64,000 nt of DNA from Bradyrhizobium sp. WSM471 (GTDB taxonomy: Bacteria > Pseudomonadota > Alphaproteobacteria > Rhizobiales > Xanthobacteraceae), in NCBI RefSeq assembly GCF_000244915.1, contig NZ_CM001442.1, positions 4,092,001 to 4,156,000 of the forward strand, written 5' to 3'. Below the pieces are notes generated by a model, which was given only the letters and a program-made list of their open reading frames with translations, was not told the origin of the DNA and ran no database searches. This document shows positions 44,809-53,161 of the stretch, one piece after another; position 1 is the stretch's first letter, and every line of letters starts with the position of its first letter. Made by a program: the position numbers and the translations under genes.

Positions 44809-46080
44809 CTAGCGCCGCAAAGCGGGCACGACCAGGAACGGGATCATCCCGAGCACCACGCTTGCAAGCGCGAAGGCGAGCAGCGCGTTGTAGCCATGGG
44901 TCGCGTCATGGATCAGGCCGCCGCTCCAGGAGCCGAAAGCCGAGCCGAGCCCGCTGCCGATCGAGATGGTGCCGTAGATGGTGCCGACGCGCTTGCCCCC
45001 AAAGATCTTCATCGCGGTCGCCGTGATCAGCGGTCCACGTGAGCCCATCATGCTGCCGAAGCAGACCACGAATCCGGTGAGCAGGAGGAGATTCGCGGAG
45101 TACTGCAACAGCCACAGCAGGAAGATGCCGAGGATCGAGATCGCGTAGCTGAGCAGCACCGACGGCCGGCGTCCGATCAGGCCATCGAGCGCTGACACCC
45201 CTAACATGCCGAACACCAGCACGACGCCGGAGAAGCCCCAGGCGGTGGCGGCCTGCAGCGGCGGAAAGCCGGCATCGATCAGATAGGCCACGATCTGGGC
45301 GGCGATCGCGTACATGCCGACCGCGGTGAAGAAGAATGTCGAGAACAGCGCCCAGAAGGCGTGATGGCGCATCGCGCTCGGAAGGGTCCAGCCGTGATCG
45401 ACGAAATCCGGATCGGTCTTCTTCGCGATATGCGGCGAGCCCGAGGCGAACAGCCGCCATGGCAGCAGCATGAGCGGCACCAGCAGGCCGAGCGCGGCGA
45501 AGCCGAACAACTGGTAGGTTTCGCGCCAGCCGAGATGATCGATCAAAAGCTGCGAGGCCGGCAGCAGCGCCAGCACGCCTCCACCCATGGCCGAGTAGAC
45601 CACCGCCATCGCGGTCGGCAGCTTTGGGCCGAACCAGCGGCCGAGCAGGATCGAGTTCGGCACATTGCCGATGAAGGCAACGCCGATGCCGACGCAGAGT
45701 CCGATCGAGAGCTGGAACTGCCAGAGTGACTGCGCGTGGCTTGCGATCAGGAAGGCCGAGCCGAGCAGCAACAGCCCGAGTGCATAGACGACGCGTGGGC
45801 CGGAATGATCGAACAGGCGCCCGACCAGCGGCGCCATCAGTCCACTGACGAGCCAGGTCAGCGAATAGATCGAGACCACCTGGGCGCGATCCCAGCCGAA
45901 ATTTTCCGAGATCGGCTTCAGGAAGACGGTGAAGCTTTCGCTGAGGCCGCGGCCGAGCACGGCGAGTGTGAAGCAGAGCGCGAGCACCACGAGCGCGGTG
46001 CGCACGACGCCCTGCGGCGTCGCCGTGACGCGTTCCCTGGTCGCTTGCTTGGACTGTTCCTCTGGCGTGTTCTGGTCCAT
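44809..46080 (-). CDS. Major facilitator superfamily transporter (oxalate/formate antiporter-like)
   Basis: 423 residues with twelve predicted helices. A hydrophilic N-terminus of about 25 residues leads into LVVLALCFTLAVLGRGLSESF; the motif-A loop is GRLFDHSGPRVVY in the first half and DGLIGRRPSVLL in the second. GLCVGIGVAFIGNVPNSILLGRWFG resembles the OFA/monocarboxylate group. Substrate unknown; a small carboxylate is plausible. It follows tyrS on the same strand with 57 bases between, including a GC-rich inverted repeat (46088-46113) without a T-run. Confidence 0.88.
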   Translation of the reverse strand: MDQNTPEEQSKQATRERVTATPQGVVRTALVVLALCFTLAVLGRGLSESFTVFLKPISENFGWDRAQVVSIYSLTWLVSGLMAPLVGRLFDHSGPRVVYALGLLLLGSAFLIASHAQSLWQFQLSIGLCVGIGVAFIGNVPNSILLGRWFGPKLPTAMAVVYSAMGGGVLALLPASQLLIDHLGWRETYQLFGFAALGLLVPLMLLPWRLFASGSPHIAKKTDPDFVDHGWTLPSAMRHHAFWALFSTFFFTAVGMYAIAAQIVAYLIDAGFPPLQAATAWGFSGVVLVFGMLGVSALDGLIGRRPSVLLSYAISILGIFLLWLLQYSANLLLLTGFVVCFGSMMGSRGPLITATAMKIFGGKRVGTIYGTISIGSGLGSAFGSWSGGLIHDATHGYNALLAFALASVVLGMIPFLVVPALRR

Positions 46081-46137
46081 TGCCGATCAGGGAGCGCGCT
46101 TCAGCGCGCCCTGACAAGCAGCGAAAAGCTCATACGC

Positions 46138-47391
46138 CTATGCAGGCCTCAGGAGGATGTGCTTCTTCTTGCCGAACGACAGCTTGACCACGCCTTCCGG
46201 CGTCAGGTCGGCCGCCGACAACGCCATCTTCTCGTCGGTGACGGGCTCGTCGTTGACGCGAAGGCCGCCGCCCTTGATCTGGCGCCGTGCTTCGCCGTTG
46301 GAGGCAACGAGGCCCGCTTTGACGAAGGCGTTGAGCACGCCGAGGCCGGCGTCGAACTCGCCGCGTGGAATTTCCACGGTCGGCAGGCTCTCGGCCAGCG
46401 CGCCTTCTTCGAAGGTGCGGCGCGCGGTCTCGGCCGCCTCGTTCGCGGCCTCGCGACCATGCAAGAGCGCGGTCGCCTCCGTGGCGAGCACCTTCTTGGC
46501 CTCGTTGATCTCGGAACCTCCGAGCGCCTCGAGCTTCCTGATCTCGCTCATCGGCAGCGTCGTGAACAGCTTGAGGAATTTGCCGACGTCGGCGTCTTCG
46601 GTGTTGCGCCAGTACTGCCAGAAATCATACGGCGAGAACTGGTCGGCGTTGAGCCAGACCGCGCCTTGCGCGGTCTTGCCCATCTTGGCGCCCGACGCCG
46701 TCGTCAGCAGCGGCGTCGTCAGCGCGTACAGTTGATGGGTGCCCATGCGGCGGCCGAGATCGACGCCCATGATGATGTTGCCCCACTGGTCGGAGCCGCC
46801 CATCTGCAAGTTGCAGCCGGTCCGCCTGGCGAGCTCGACGAAGTCGTAGGCCTGGCAGATCATGTAGTTGAACTCGATAAAGCTCATCTCCTGCTCGCGT
46901 TCGAGGCGCAGGCGCACGGAGTCCATGGTCAGCATGCGGTTGACCGAGAAGTGCCGGCCGACGTCGCGCAGCATCTCGATGTAGTTGAGCTTTGTCAGCC
47001 ACTCGGCATTGTCGAGCATGATGGCGTCGCTCTTGCCGTCGCCATAGCGCAGCACTTTTGCGAACACACCACGGATCGATTCCTTGTTGGCCTCGATCTC
47101 GGCGACAGAGCGAATCGCGCGCGTCTCGTCCTTGCCGGAGGGATCGCCGACCATGGTTGTGCCGCCGCCCATCAGGGTGATCGGCTTGTTGCCGGATTCC
47201 TGGAGCCAGTGCAGCATCATCATGGTCAGGTAATTGCCGATGTGCAGCGAGCGGGCCGTGCAATCGTAACCGACATAAGCCGTCACCTCGCCCTTGGCGG
47301 CGAGCGCGTCCAGCCCCTCGAAATCGGAGCACTGATGGACGAATCCACGTTCCTGCAGCGTGTTGAGGAAATCCGATTTGAATGCAGTCAT
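46138..47391 (-). CDS. tyrS: Tyrosyl-tRNA synthetase
   Basis: 417 residues. Class I synthetase that charges tRNA-Tyr. The HIGH-type motif is in [13 protein letters not shown], the KMSKS-type motif is [15 protein letters not shown], and the tyrosine pocket includes YVGYDCT and [11 protein letters not shown]. The C-terminal S4 RNA-binding domain is at about 345-410 ([13 protein letters not shown]). Full length. Divergent from anmK with about 165 bases between. Confidence 0.97.
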   Translation of the reverse strand: MTAFKSDFLNTLQERGFVHQCSDFEGLDALAAKGEVTAYVGYDCTARSLHIGNYLTMMMLHWLQESGNKPITLMGGGTTMVGDPSGKDETRAIRSVAEIEANKESIRGVFAKVLRYGDGKSDAIMLDNAEWLTKLNYIEMLRDVGRHFSVNRMLTMDSVRLRLEREQEMSFIEFNYMICQAYDFVELARRTGCNLQMGGSDQWGNIIMGVDLGRRMGTHQLYALTTPLLTTASGAKMGKTAQGAVWLNADQFSPYDFWQYWRNTEDADVGKFLKLFTTLPMSEIRKLEALGGSEINEAKKVLATEATALLHGREAANEAAETARRTFEEGALAESLPTVEIPRGEFDAGLGVLNAFVKAGLVASNGEARRQIKGGGLRVNDEPVTDEKMALSAADLTPEGVVKLSFGKKKHILLRPA

Positions 47392-47555
47392 TTGTCGGCG
47401 CGCCTGACAATTCTTGGTTTACTGTTTTGGGAGCAATTTAAGGGTCTTCCGTGGGAACTCGGTTGCTGCCCGCCACTTTGGCCTGTGGCATTATAAGATG
47501 TGTCCCTCTGGCACAAGATCGGCATGCCGGAAGGGTCTCTTGAGGACGCTGATCC

Positions 47556-48659
47556 ATGATGTTGACGGCACTCGGTTTGATGAGCGGCACCTCGCTGGAC
47601 GGGGTGGATGTCGCGCTGATCGAAACCGACGGAAAGCAGGTGAAGGCGTTCGGGCCATCCGGCTACCGGCCGTATAGCCCGGCGGAGCGCAACCTGCTGC
47701 GGCAGGCGCTGAGCGAGGCTGTGCAGCTGTCGCAACGCGATGCCCGACCGGGAGTTCTGGCCGAGGCCGAACGCGCCGTGACGCTGGCGCACGGCGAGGC
47801 GGTCGCCGCCTTTGTCGCCCAGAACCGGATGAGGCCGGAAGACATCGACATCGTCGGCTTCCACGGCCAGACCGTGCTGCACCGCCCCGAGAAGCGACTG
47901 ACGGTCCAGATCGGCGATGCGCCGGCGCTGGCCAGGGCGATCCATATCCCCGTGATGCATGATTTCCGCGCCGCCGATGTCGAGGCCGGCGGGCAGGGCG
48001 CGCCATTCGTGCCGGTTTATCACCGCGCGCTTGTCCATTCGCTGGAACGCGAAGGACCGATCGTTGTCGTCAATATCGGCGGCGTCTCCAACATCACCTA
48101 TATCGACGGCAACGACACGCTGATTGCCTGCGATACCGGGCCCGGCAACGCGCTGCTCGACGATTTCATGTACCGCACCATGAACCAGGCGTTCGACGCG
48201 GACGGAAAGTTCGCAGCCCTCGGCAAGGCGGACGACGCCTGGATCGCGCGGGCGCTGGAGTTGCCGTTCTTCGCAAGCCCGCCGCCGAAATCGCTCGACC
48301 GCAACGATTTTGCCGCACTGAAGCTCGGCGAGGTGCAGCCGGCCGACGGCGCCGCGACTCTGACCGCCTTCACTGCGGCGGCCATCGCCCGCATCATCCC
48401 GCTGCTGCCACGCAGGCCGCGAAGCTGGATCGTCTGCGGCGGCGGCGCCCGCAACCGGACCATGCTCCAGATGCTGCGGGAGCGCGTTGGGTCCGCCACT
48501 GTCGAGGCCGCCGAGACAGTCGGCTGGGCCTCCGACGCCATCGAGGCGCAGGCCTTCGGCTTCCTCGCCGCGCGCGGCCTGAAGGGCCTGCCGCTGTCGT
48601 ATCCCGCTACCACGGGGGTGCCGATGCCGATGACGGGCGGGGTGATCGCGCGGCCTTGA
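47556..48659 (+). CDS. anmK: Anhydro-N-acetylmuramic acid kinase
   Basis: 367 residues. It phosphorylates and opens 1,6-anhydro-MurNAc to MurNAc-6-phosphate in cell-wall recycling. Family motifs: ALGLMSGTSLDGVDVALIETDG at the start (phosphate loop), VGFHGQTVLHRPE, VVNIGGVSNITYI, ACDTGPGNALLDD and WIVCGGGARNRTML near the end. Divergent from tyrS, an arrangement often seen in rhizobia. Confidence 0.96.
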   Translation: MMLTALGLMSGTSLDGVDVALIETDGKQVKAFGPSGYRPYSPAERNLLRQALSEAVQLSQRDARPGVLAEAERAVTLAHGEAVAAFVAQNRMRPEDIDIVGFHGQTVLHRPEKRLTVQIGDAPALARAIHIPVMHDFRAADVEAGGQGAPFVPVYHRALVHSLEREGPIVVVNIGGVSNITYIDGNDTLIACDTGPGNALLDDFMYRTMNQAFDADGKFAALGKADDAWIARALELPFFASPPPKSLDRNDFAALKLGEVQPADGAATLTAFTAAAIARIIPLLPRRPRSWIVCGGGARNRTMLQMLRERVGSATVEAAETVGWASDAIEAQAFGFLAARGLKGLPLSYPATTGVPMPMTGGVIARP

Positions 48660-48685
48660 GGTAATTCCTGGATTGATACCAGTCG

Positions 48686-48748
48686 ATGCAAATGCATTGA
48701 ACTTGACGAGTGCATGCAAATGCATCTATCTTGGATGCAGTTGCATCC
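48686..48748 (+). promoter_or_regulatory. Three palindromic operators ATGCA-N2-TGCAT and promoter of the GST gene
   Basis: Site 1 is at 48686-48697 and site 2 at 48714-48725 (both centre AA); site 3 at 48733-48748 is longer, GGATGCA-GT-TGCATCC. A sigma-70-type promoter fits between them: -35 TTGACG (48703-48708), 18 bases, -10 TATCTT (48727-48732). Site 2 lies wholly within the spacer and site 3 is centred on the expected start of transcription. Sites 2 and 3 start 21 bases apart, two helical turns. This is a typical layout for repression by a dimeric regulator, whose gene is not visible nearby. Confidence 0.75.
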
Positions 48749-48767
48749 AACCGTCGGGATCGTTGCC

Positions 48768-49445
48768 ATGACCGCCTCACTCAAACTGATCAGCCACAAG
48801 CTTTGTCCATACGTGCAGCGCGCGGTGATCGCGCTCAAGGAAAAGGGCGTTCCGTTCGAGCGGGTCGACATCGATCTCGCCAACAAGCCGGACTGGTTTC
48901 TCAAACTGTCGCCGCTCGGCAAGGTGCCGGTGCTGGTCGTGACGGGCGAGAAGGGCGAGGTCGCGCTGTTCGAGAGCAACGTGATCTGCGAATACATCGA
49001 GGAGACGCAAGGCGGTGTGAAGCTGCATCCGGCGGATGCCTTGAAGCGTGCCGAGCACCGGGCCTGGATGGAGTTTGGTTCAGCAGTGCTCGGCGACCTC
49101 TGGGGGCTGGAGACCACGACGGACCCGGCGACCTTCGAGAGCAAGCGCCAGGCACTCGTGGCGAAGTTCGCGCGTGTCGAGGCCGCGCTCAGCGCAGGCC
49201 CATTCTTTGCGGGCGATACGTTCAGTCTCGTCGATGCAGTGTTCGCCCCCGTCTTCCGTTATTTCGACGTGTTCGATGAAGTGACCGAACTCGGCATCTT
49301 CAAGGATCTGCCGAAGGTGCGGGCGTGGCGCGCCGAGCTGGCGAAGCGTCCGAGCGTCCGCACTGCCGTGGGCGCCGACTATCCGCAATTGCTGCGCGCT
49401 TTCCTCGTGCGCCACGACGCGCATCTGCTCAAGCTTGCGGCCTGA
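48768..49445 (+). CDS. Glutathione S-transferase family protein
   Basis: 225 residues from ATG at 48768; the longer frame from 48714 starts inside operator 2 and before the predicted transcription start, so it is rejected. The N-terminal thioredoxin-like domain has LISHKLCPYVQRAVIALKEKGVPFE with a CPYV motif, then PLGKVPVLVV and LFESNVICEYIEE (glutathione-binding Glu-Ser). The helical C-terminal domain follows (FFAGDTFSLVDAVFAPVF). The CPYV cysteine suggests an omega- or lambda-like thiol transferase. The operator cluster predicts tight, inducible control. The SMR gene follows after 10 bases. Confidence 0.92.
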   Translation: MTASLKLISHKLCPYVQRAVIALKEKGVPFERVDIDLANKPDWFLKLSPLGKVPVLVVTGEKGEVALFESNVICEYIEETQGGVKLHPADALKRAEHRAWMEFGSAVLGDLWGLETTTDPATFESKRQALVAKFARVEAALSAGPFFAGDTFSLVDAVFAPVFRYFDVFDEVTELGIFKDLPKVRAWRAELAKRPSVRTAVGADYPQLLRAFLVRHDAHLLKLAA

Positions 49446-49455
49446 GCCGACGCCG

Positions 49456-49779
49456 ATGTCGCAGTCCATGGCTTGGCTGATGCTGGTGACCGCCGGCGCA
49501 CTCGATGTCGGCTGGGCGATCTCGATGAAATACTCGGAGGGCTACACGCGCGCAGGCTGGAGCATCGTCTCGCTGGTGCTGCTCGCCGCCTTCGTTGTCC
49601 TGCTCGGGCGTGCCTTGAAGGTGCTCGAGGTGGGCGTCGCCTATTCGGTCTGGACCGGCATCGGCGCCGCCGGCACCTTCGTCATGGGCGTCGTGCTGTT
49701 CGGCGAGACCTTGAGCGCGATGAAGCTTGCGGGCATCGCGCTCGTCATGATGGGGATCGTTGCGCTCAAGCTGGCTTGA
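49456..49779 (+). CDS. sugE: Small multidrug resistance (SMR) transporter, SugE/Gdx-like
   Basis: 107 residues from ATG at 49456, with four membrane helices. The essential Glu of helix 1 is replaced in the usual position by GALDVGWAISMKYSEG (Asp/Lys context), and the SugE-type WTGIGAAGTFVMGVVLFGET and AGIALVMMGIVALKL motifs are present. SugE/Gdx members export guanidinium or small quaternary amines. It starts 10 bases after the GST stop and is probably co-transcribed from the same repressed promoter, which makes a detoxification pair. Confidence 0.88.
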   Translation: MSQSMAWLMLVTAGALDVGWAISMKYSEGYTRAGWSIVSLVLLAAFVVLLGRALKVLEVGVAYSVWTGIGAAGTFVMGVVLFGETLSAMKLAGIALVMMGIVALKLA

Positions 49780-49795
49780 GCCGAGCTTAAGTTTC

Positions 49796-49880
49796 GTAGC
49801 CCGGATGGAGCGCAGCGCAATCCGGGGCCTTGTCTCGCGGATGGAGCTTGCCGGATTTCGCTTCGCTCCATCCGGGTTAC
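49796..49880. repeat. Palindromic intergenic repeat, about 85 bases
   Basis: The ends GTAGCCCGGATGGAGCG (49796-49812) and CGCTCCATCCGGGTTAC (49864-49880) are inverted copies with one mismatch, and AATCCGG/CCGGATT pair inside. This type of GTAGCCCGGATG element is common in Bradyrhizobium-type genomes and lies here between two convergent genes. Confidence 0.75.
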
Positions 49881-49899
49881 AAGGCTCAGCGACGAGGCC

Positions 49900-50547
49900 T
49901 CAGCGCACGTTGGCGAGGCGCATGTCGAGATAGGCGGTGATGGTTTCCATCAGCGGCTCGAGCTTGGCGTCGAAGAAATGATTGGCGCCGGGGATGACCT
50001 GCTGGTCGATCACGATGCCCTTCTGCGTCTTCAGCTTCTCGACCAGCGTGTTGACGTCCTTGGGCGGCACCACCGCATCCTTCTCGCCATGCACGATGAG
50101 CCCCGAGGACGGGCAGGGTGCGAGGAACGAGAAGTCGTAGAGGTTGGCGGGCGGCGCGATCGAGATGAAGCCCTCGACCTCCGGACGGCGCATCAGCAGC
50201 TGCATGCCGATCCAGGCGCCGAAGGAGAAGCCGGCAACCCAGCACGCGCGGGCTTCGGGATTGATGGTCTGCGCCCAGTCGAGCGCCGCGGCCGCGTCCG
50301 ACAATTCGCCGGTGCCGTGGTCGAACGAGCCCTGGCTGCGGCCGACGCCGCGGAAATTGAACCGCAGCACCGAGAAGCCGCGATGCGCGAACGCATAGTA
50401 GCACTGGTAGATGATCTGATGATTCATCGTGCCGTGAAACTGCGGATGCGGATGCAGGACCATCGCGATCGGCGCATTCTTCTGCTTGGCCGGATGGTAG
50501 CGGCCTTCGAGACGGCCGGCGGGGCCGGTGAAAATAACTTCAGGCAT
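49900..50547 (-). CDS. Alpha/beta hydrolase (dienelactone hydrolase-like)
   Basis: 215 residues from ATG at 50547 (MPEVIFTGPAGRLEGRY), preceded by AGAGA. The fold is clear: VLHPHPQFHGTMNHQI (conserved HPHP oxyanion region), VLRFNFRGVGRSQG, the nucleophile elbow in CWVAGFSFGAWIGMQL (GFSFG), LIVHGEKDAVVP (acid) and IPGANHFF (catalytic His). All three catalytic residues are present. Bacterial relatives of this short type are uncharacterised; some act on lipids or lactones. Confidence 0.88.
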   Translation of the reverse strand: MPEVIFTGPAGRLEGRYHPAKQKNAPIAMVLHPHPQFHGTMNHQIIYQCYYAFAHRGFSVLRFNFRGVGRSQGSFDHGTGELSDAAAALDWAQTINPEARACWVAGFSFGAWIGMQLLMRRPEVEGFISIAPPANLYDFSFLAPCPSSGLIVHGEKDAVVPPKDVNTLVEKLKTQKGIVIDQQVIPGANHFFDAKLEPLMETITAYLDMRLANVR

Positions 50548-50885
50548 GATGATCTCTTGATTGATCCCTTGAAGACGATCTTCAACAATCAACCGATTGT
50601 GCGGATTTCATCGGCTGCTGGGCCGATCAAGCCGCGAATGGAAGGGTGGAGCGGCGCCCTCGGATGATGCGCGAGCGGCGCGCGGCGAACTGACGCGCGC
50701 GTTCTAACATGAGGCGAGGGTCAAAAAGCAAGCATCTTCGGCATCTCTCAACGAGCTCAAGAACTTAGCTGGTCGTGACGATGTCGTGAGCGCCCGGCGC
50801 ATGTGCTCCTGCCGCTGTCGTTTAGCGGCAGGAGCTGATGATGTGGGCCGCAATGGAGCTCATTAGCCTCCGGCAAGTAACTGAA
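50548..50885. other. Gene-free region of about 340 bases with a perfect hairpin
   Basis: GCTCCTGCCGCT (50805-50816) and AGCGGCAGGAGC (50824-50835) form a perfect 12-base stem with a 7-base loop. No T-run follows on either strand, so it is not a standard terminator. It lies downstream of the LytTR gene stop (50886) and upstream of the hydrolase start. Nothing else is seen. Confidence 0.6.
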
Positions 50886-51875
50886 TTACAACGTTTTTTC
50901 GTTCGTTCGGCGATCCGCGGGCGTTTCCCGTGATTGCCGCCCGGCCCCGAGCGAGACGACCGCCGGCCGGTAGCGGCGGCTGCCCCCAAGCGTCTGCCCG
51001 TTGTCGAAAGTGAGTTCGAAATCCCCAGATGGCCTGAGGTCGAGGCTGCTCACGCGGTCGAGATTGGCCAGCTTTGTGCGGTGGACCCGCACGATGCCAA
51101 GGCGCGACAACTCGCTCTCCGCCATTGCGAGCGTGCCACGGATCAGGTGCTGCGTGCCGTCAGCGAGGCTGTATTCGATATAATTACCGGCGGAGGCGAC
51201 CCACAGGATATCGCGGGGCACGACGCGAATGCGGCTTGTGCCGTCTCTGAGCCAGATCAGATCGGGGGGCGGGGATCGTTGCGGGCCGGCCGGCGCGGGC
51301 GGGATCGACGTTGCAACGCTTTTCAGCTCGCGCCGGCTTTCGAGCAGCCAGAGCGTGCTGCCGATCAGGAACACGGCCACGCTGTCCTTGCGAAACTCGT
51401 ACAGGACCGTCGCAAGCGAGAAATGGAAGTCATAGGCGCCTCCGGCAAGCCAGAGCGCGAGCTTCCGAATCCAGACCATGCCGGTGATGTGAAGGGCCGA
51501 GAAGCCGAGCAGGGCGGCGACGCCGATCCAGACCCGCATGAGGGCCCCGGCGCAACGCATCCGTCGCATCGCGAGCACGAGCATCGGCAGCAGCAGCAGG
51601 ATCACGACGATGCTCGAGAGCTCCCAGAAAAGCCGCTTACCGACGTCGGAACTGTCGCCGCGCCAGGCGGCATCCTGCGCTCCGGAGAGTGCATTCACGA
51701 TTCCGATCGCGAGCGAAACCGCGGCGATCGCGATGAACATCGTCCAATGATTGCCGCTGGCCCCCGAAGCCCCGCCGCTCGTCCCCGCGGGCGGCACTTC
51801 ATCCCTTCGTTCCCTGTCCTGATCCCAAACCGGCTCGACGCGCTCGGTTTGTGAGGCATTTTCCGTGTCAGCCAT
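50886..51875 (-). CDS. Membrane protein with cytoplasmic LytTR DNA-binding domain
   Basis: 329 residues. A polar N-terminus of about 45 residues, four predicted membrane helices (about 46-65, 84-105, 115-135 and 158-178), and a C-terminal LytTR domain at about 205-300 (IWLRDGTSRIRVVPRDILWVASAGNYIEY; LVRVHRTKLANLDRV-like segment; GGSRRYRP). LytTR domains bind direct repeats in promoters. There is no receiver, so the membrane part is probably the sensor: a one-component membrane regulator. It is divergent from an acyltransferase gene with only 44 bases between start codons. Confidence 0.88.
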   Translation of the reverse strand: MADTENASQTERVEPVWDQDRERRDEVPPAGTSGGASGASGNHWTMFIAIAAVSLAIGIVNALSGAQDAAWRGDSSDVGKRLFWELSSIVVILLLLPMLVLAMRRMRCAGALMRVWIGVAALLGFSALHITGMVWIRKLALWLAGGAYDFHFSLATVLYEFRKDSVAVFLIGSTLWLLESRRELKSVATSIPPAPAGPQRSPPPDLIWLRDGTSRIRVVPRDILWVASAGNYIEYSLADGTQHLIRGTLAMAESELSRLGIVRVHRTKLANLDRVSSLDLRPSGDFELTFDNGQTLGGSRRYRPAVVSLGAGRQSRETPADRRTNEKTL

Positions 51876-51919
51876 GGCCGATGAACCGTATTTGGCATCC
51901 CCTCAAGGAGCAGAAAACC

Positions 51920-53110
51920 ATGTCAACACCACTGCAACTCCCAACCGCGGAACGGCGGATCGACCTGGATTGGGTACGGATTTTAGCCTTCGGGCTTCTG
52001 ATCTTCTATCACGTCGGCATGCTCTACGTGTCCTGGGGATTTCACATCAAGAGCGCGCACCGGCTGAGCTGGCTCGAGCCCCTGATGCTGGTCATCAATC
52101 CATGGCGGCTGTCGCTGTTGTTTCTGGTGTCCGGCGCCGCCACTCGTTTCATGCTGGGCAAGTACAATTTCGGTGCCTTCGTCCGCACGCGCTCGGCACG
52201 GCTCCTGATCCCACTGATCTTTGGCATGTTCGTGATCGGGCCGCCGCAGTCCTACCTCCAGATCGTTGAGAGCTTCGGTTACCCTGCCGGCTTCGCCGAT
52301 TTTTACGTCCGGCACTATCTGGCGTTCGGAGCGCAATTCTGCCCGAACCCCTGCATTGTGCTGCCGACCTGGAACCATCTCTGGTTCGTGGTCTACCTGT
52401 GGGTCTACACTGTCGCGCTGACGGGCGTGCTCTGGCTGTGGCCCATGCTGGCCGATCAGGTCGGTGCGAGACTGGCTGTCCTGCTCGCCGGGCCCGGGCT
52501 GCTGGTCCTGCCGTGCGTTTTGTTTGCGGCTTGGCGCTTGTTCCTGTTTCCGGCCTTTCCGTCGACGCACGCGCTGTTCGGCGACTGGTACAACCATGCG
52601 GACCATGCGACCGCGTTCCTGATCGGCTTCCTGCTGGCGAAAGAGGGCAACATCTGGCGCGACACCGAACGTCAGCGCTGGATCGCGCTCGCCCTTGCCG
52701 CAGGCCTGTTCGTTGTGTTCATTCTGCTTCGTGCCGGCCTGTTCGAGACATCGATGCTGAGGTGGTTCGCGGGCTTGGCATATGGTTGTTATCAATGGCT
52801 GGCGATGGCCGCTGTGCTGGGCTTTGCGCGCCGCCACTTCACCGCCGATGGCGCCGCGCGCCGGTACCTGACCGATGCCATCTTTCCCTATTACATTGTG
52901 CACCAGACCGCGATCATCATGATCGCGCACGCACTCAAGGGCAGCGATTTGTCCGCCGGAAGCGAGGGCTTCATCGTCATTGCCTGCACAGCGGTCACCT
53001 GCGTGGTTACTTACGAGGTGGTACGGCGGATCGCCTGGTTGAGGCCGCTGTTCGGTTTGCGGATCGAGCGGTGCCGCGCAGCCGCGACCGCGCAGCAGCA
53101 GGCGGCCTGA
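51920..53110 (+). CDS. Membrane acyltransferase family 3 protein (OpgC/OafA-like)
   Basis: 396 residues from ATG at 51920, with AAGGAG 9 bases upstream. About ten membrane helices. The family start is IDLDWVRILAFGLLIFYHVGM, with the catalytic His in FYHVG, and WNHLWFVVYLWVY and FPYYIVHQTAIIM later. Such enzymes transfer acyl (acetyl, succinyl) groups to glycans or lipids on the outer face of the membrane; the closest pattern is the OpgC-type glucan modifier. The LytTR membrane regulator next door probably controls it. Confidence 0.9.
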   Translation: MSTPLQLPTAERRIDLDWVRILAFGLLIFYHVGMLYVSWGFHIKSAHRLSWLEPLMLVINPWRLSLLFLVSGAATRFMLGKYNFGAFVRTRSARLLIPLIFGMFVIGPPQSYLQIVESFGYPAGFADFYVRHYLAFGAQFCPNPCIVLPTWNHLWFVVYLWVYTVALTGVLWLWPMLADQVGARLAVLLAGPGLLVLPCVLFAAWRLFLFPAFPSTHALFGDWYNHADHATAFLIGFLLAKEGNIWRDTERQRWIALALAAGLFVVFILLRAGLFETSMLRWFAGLAYGCYQWLAMAAVLGFARRHFTADGAARRYLTDAIFPYYIVHQTAIIMIAHALKGSDLSAGSEGFIVIACTAVTCVVTYEVVRRIAWLRPLFGLRIERCRAAATAQQQAA

Positions 53111-53161
53111 TGCGAATCGGCTTCCGATTGGCGCGAGGACAAAAGGTGCTAAGAGGGCGAC

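Noticed and set aside
46088..46113. Terminator between tyrS and the MFS gene
   Set aside because: GC-rich inverted repeat but only a 2-base loop and no T-run on either strand.
47505..47523. Sigma-54-like TGGCAC before anmK
   Set aside because: The -12 element would read CGGC instead of TTGC at the right spacing.
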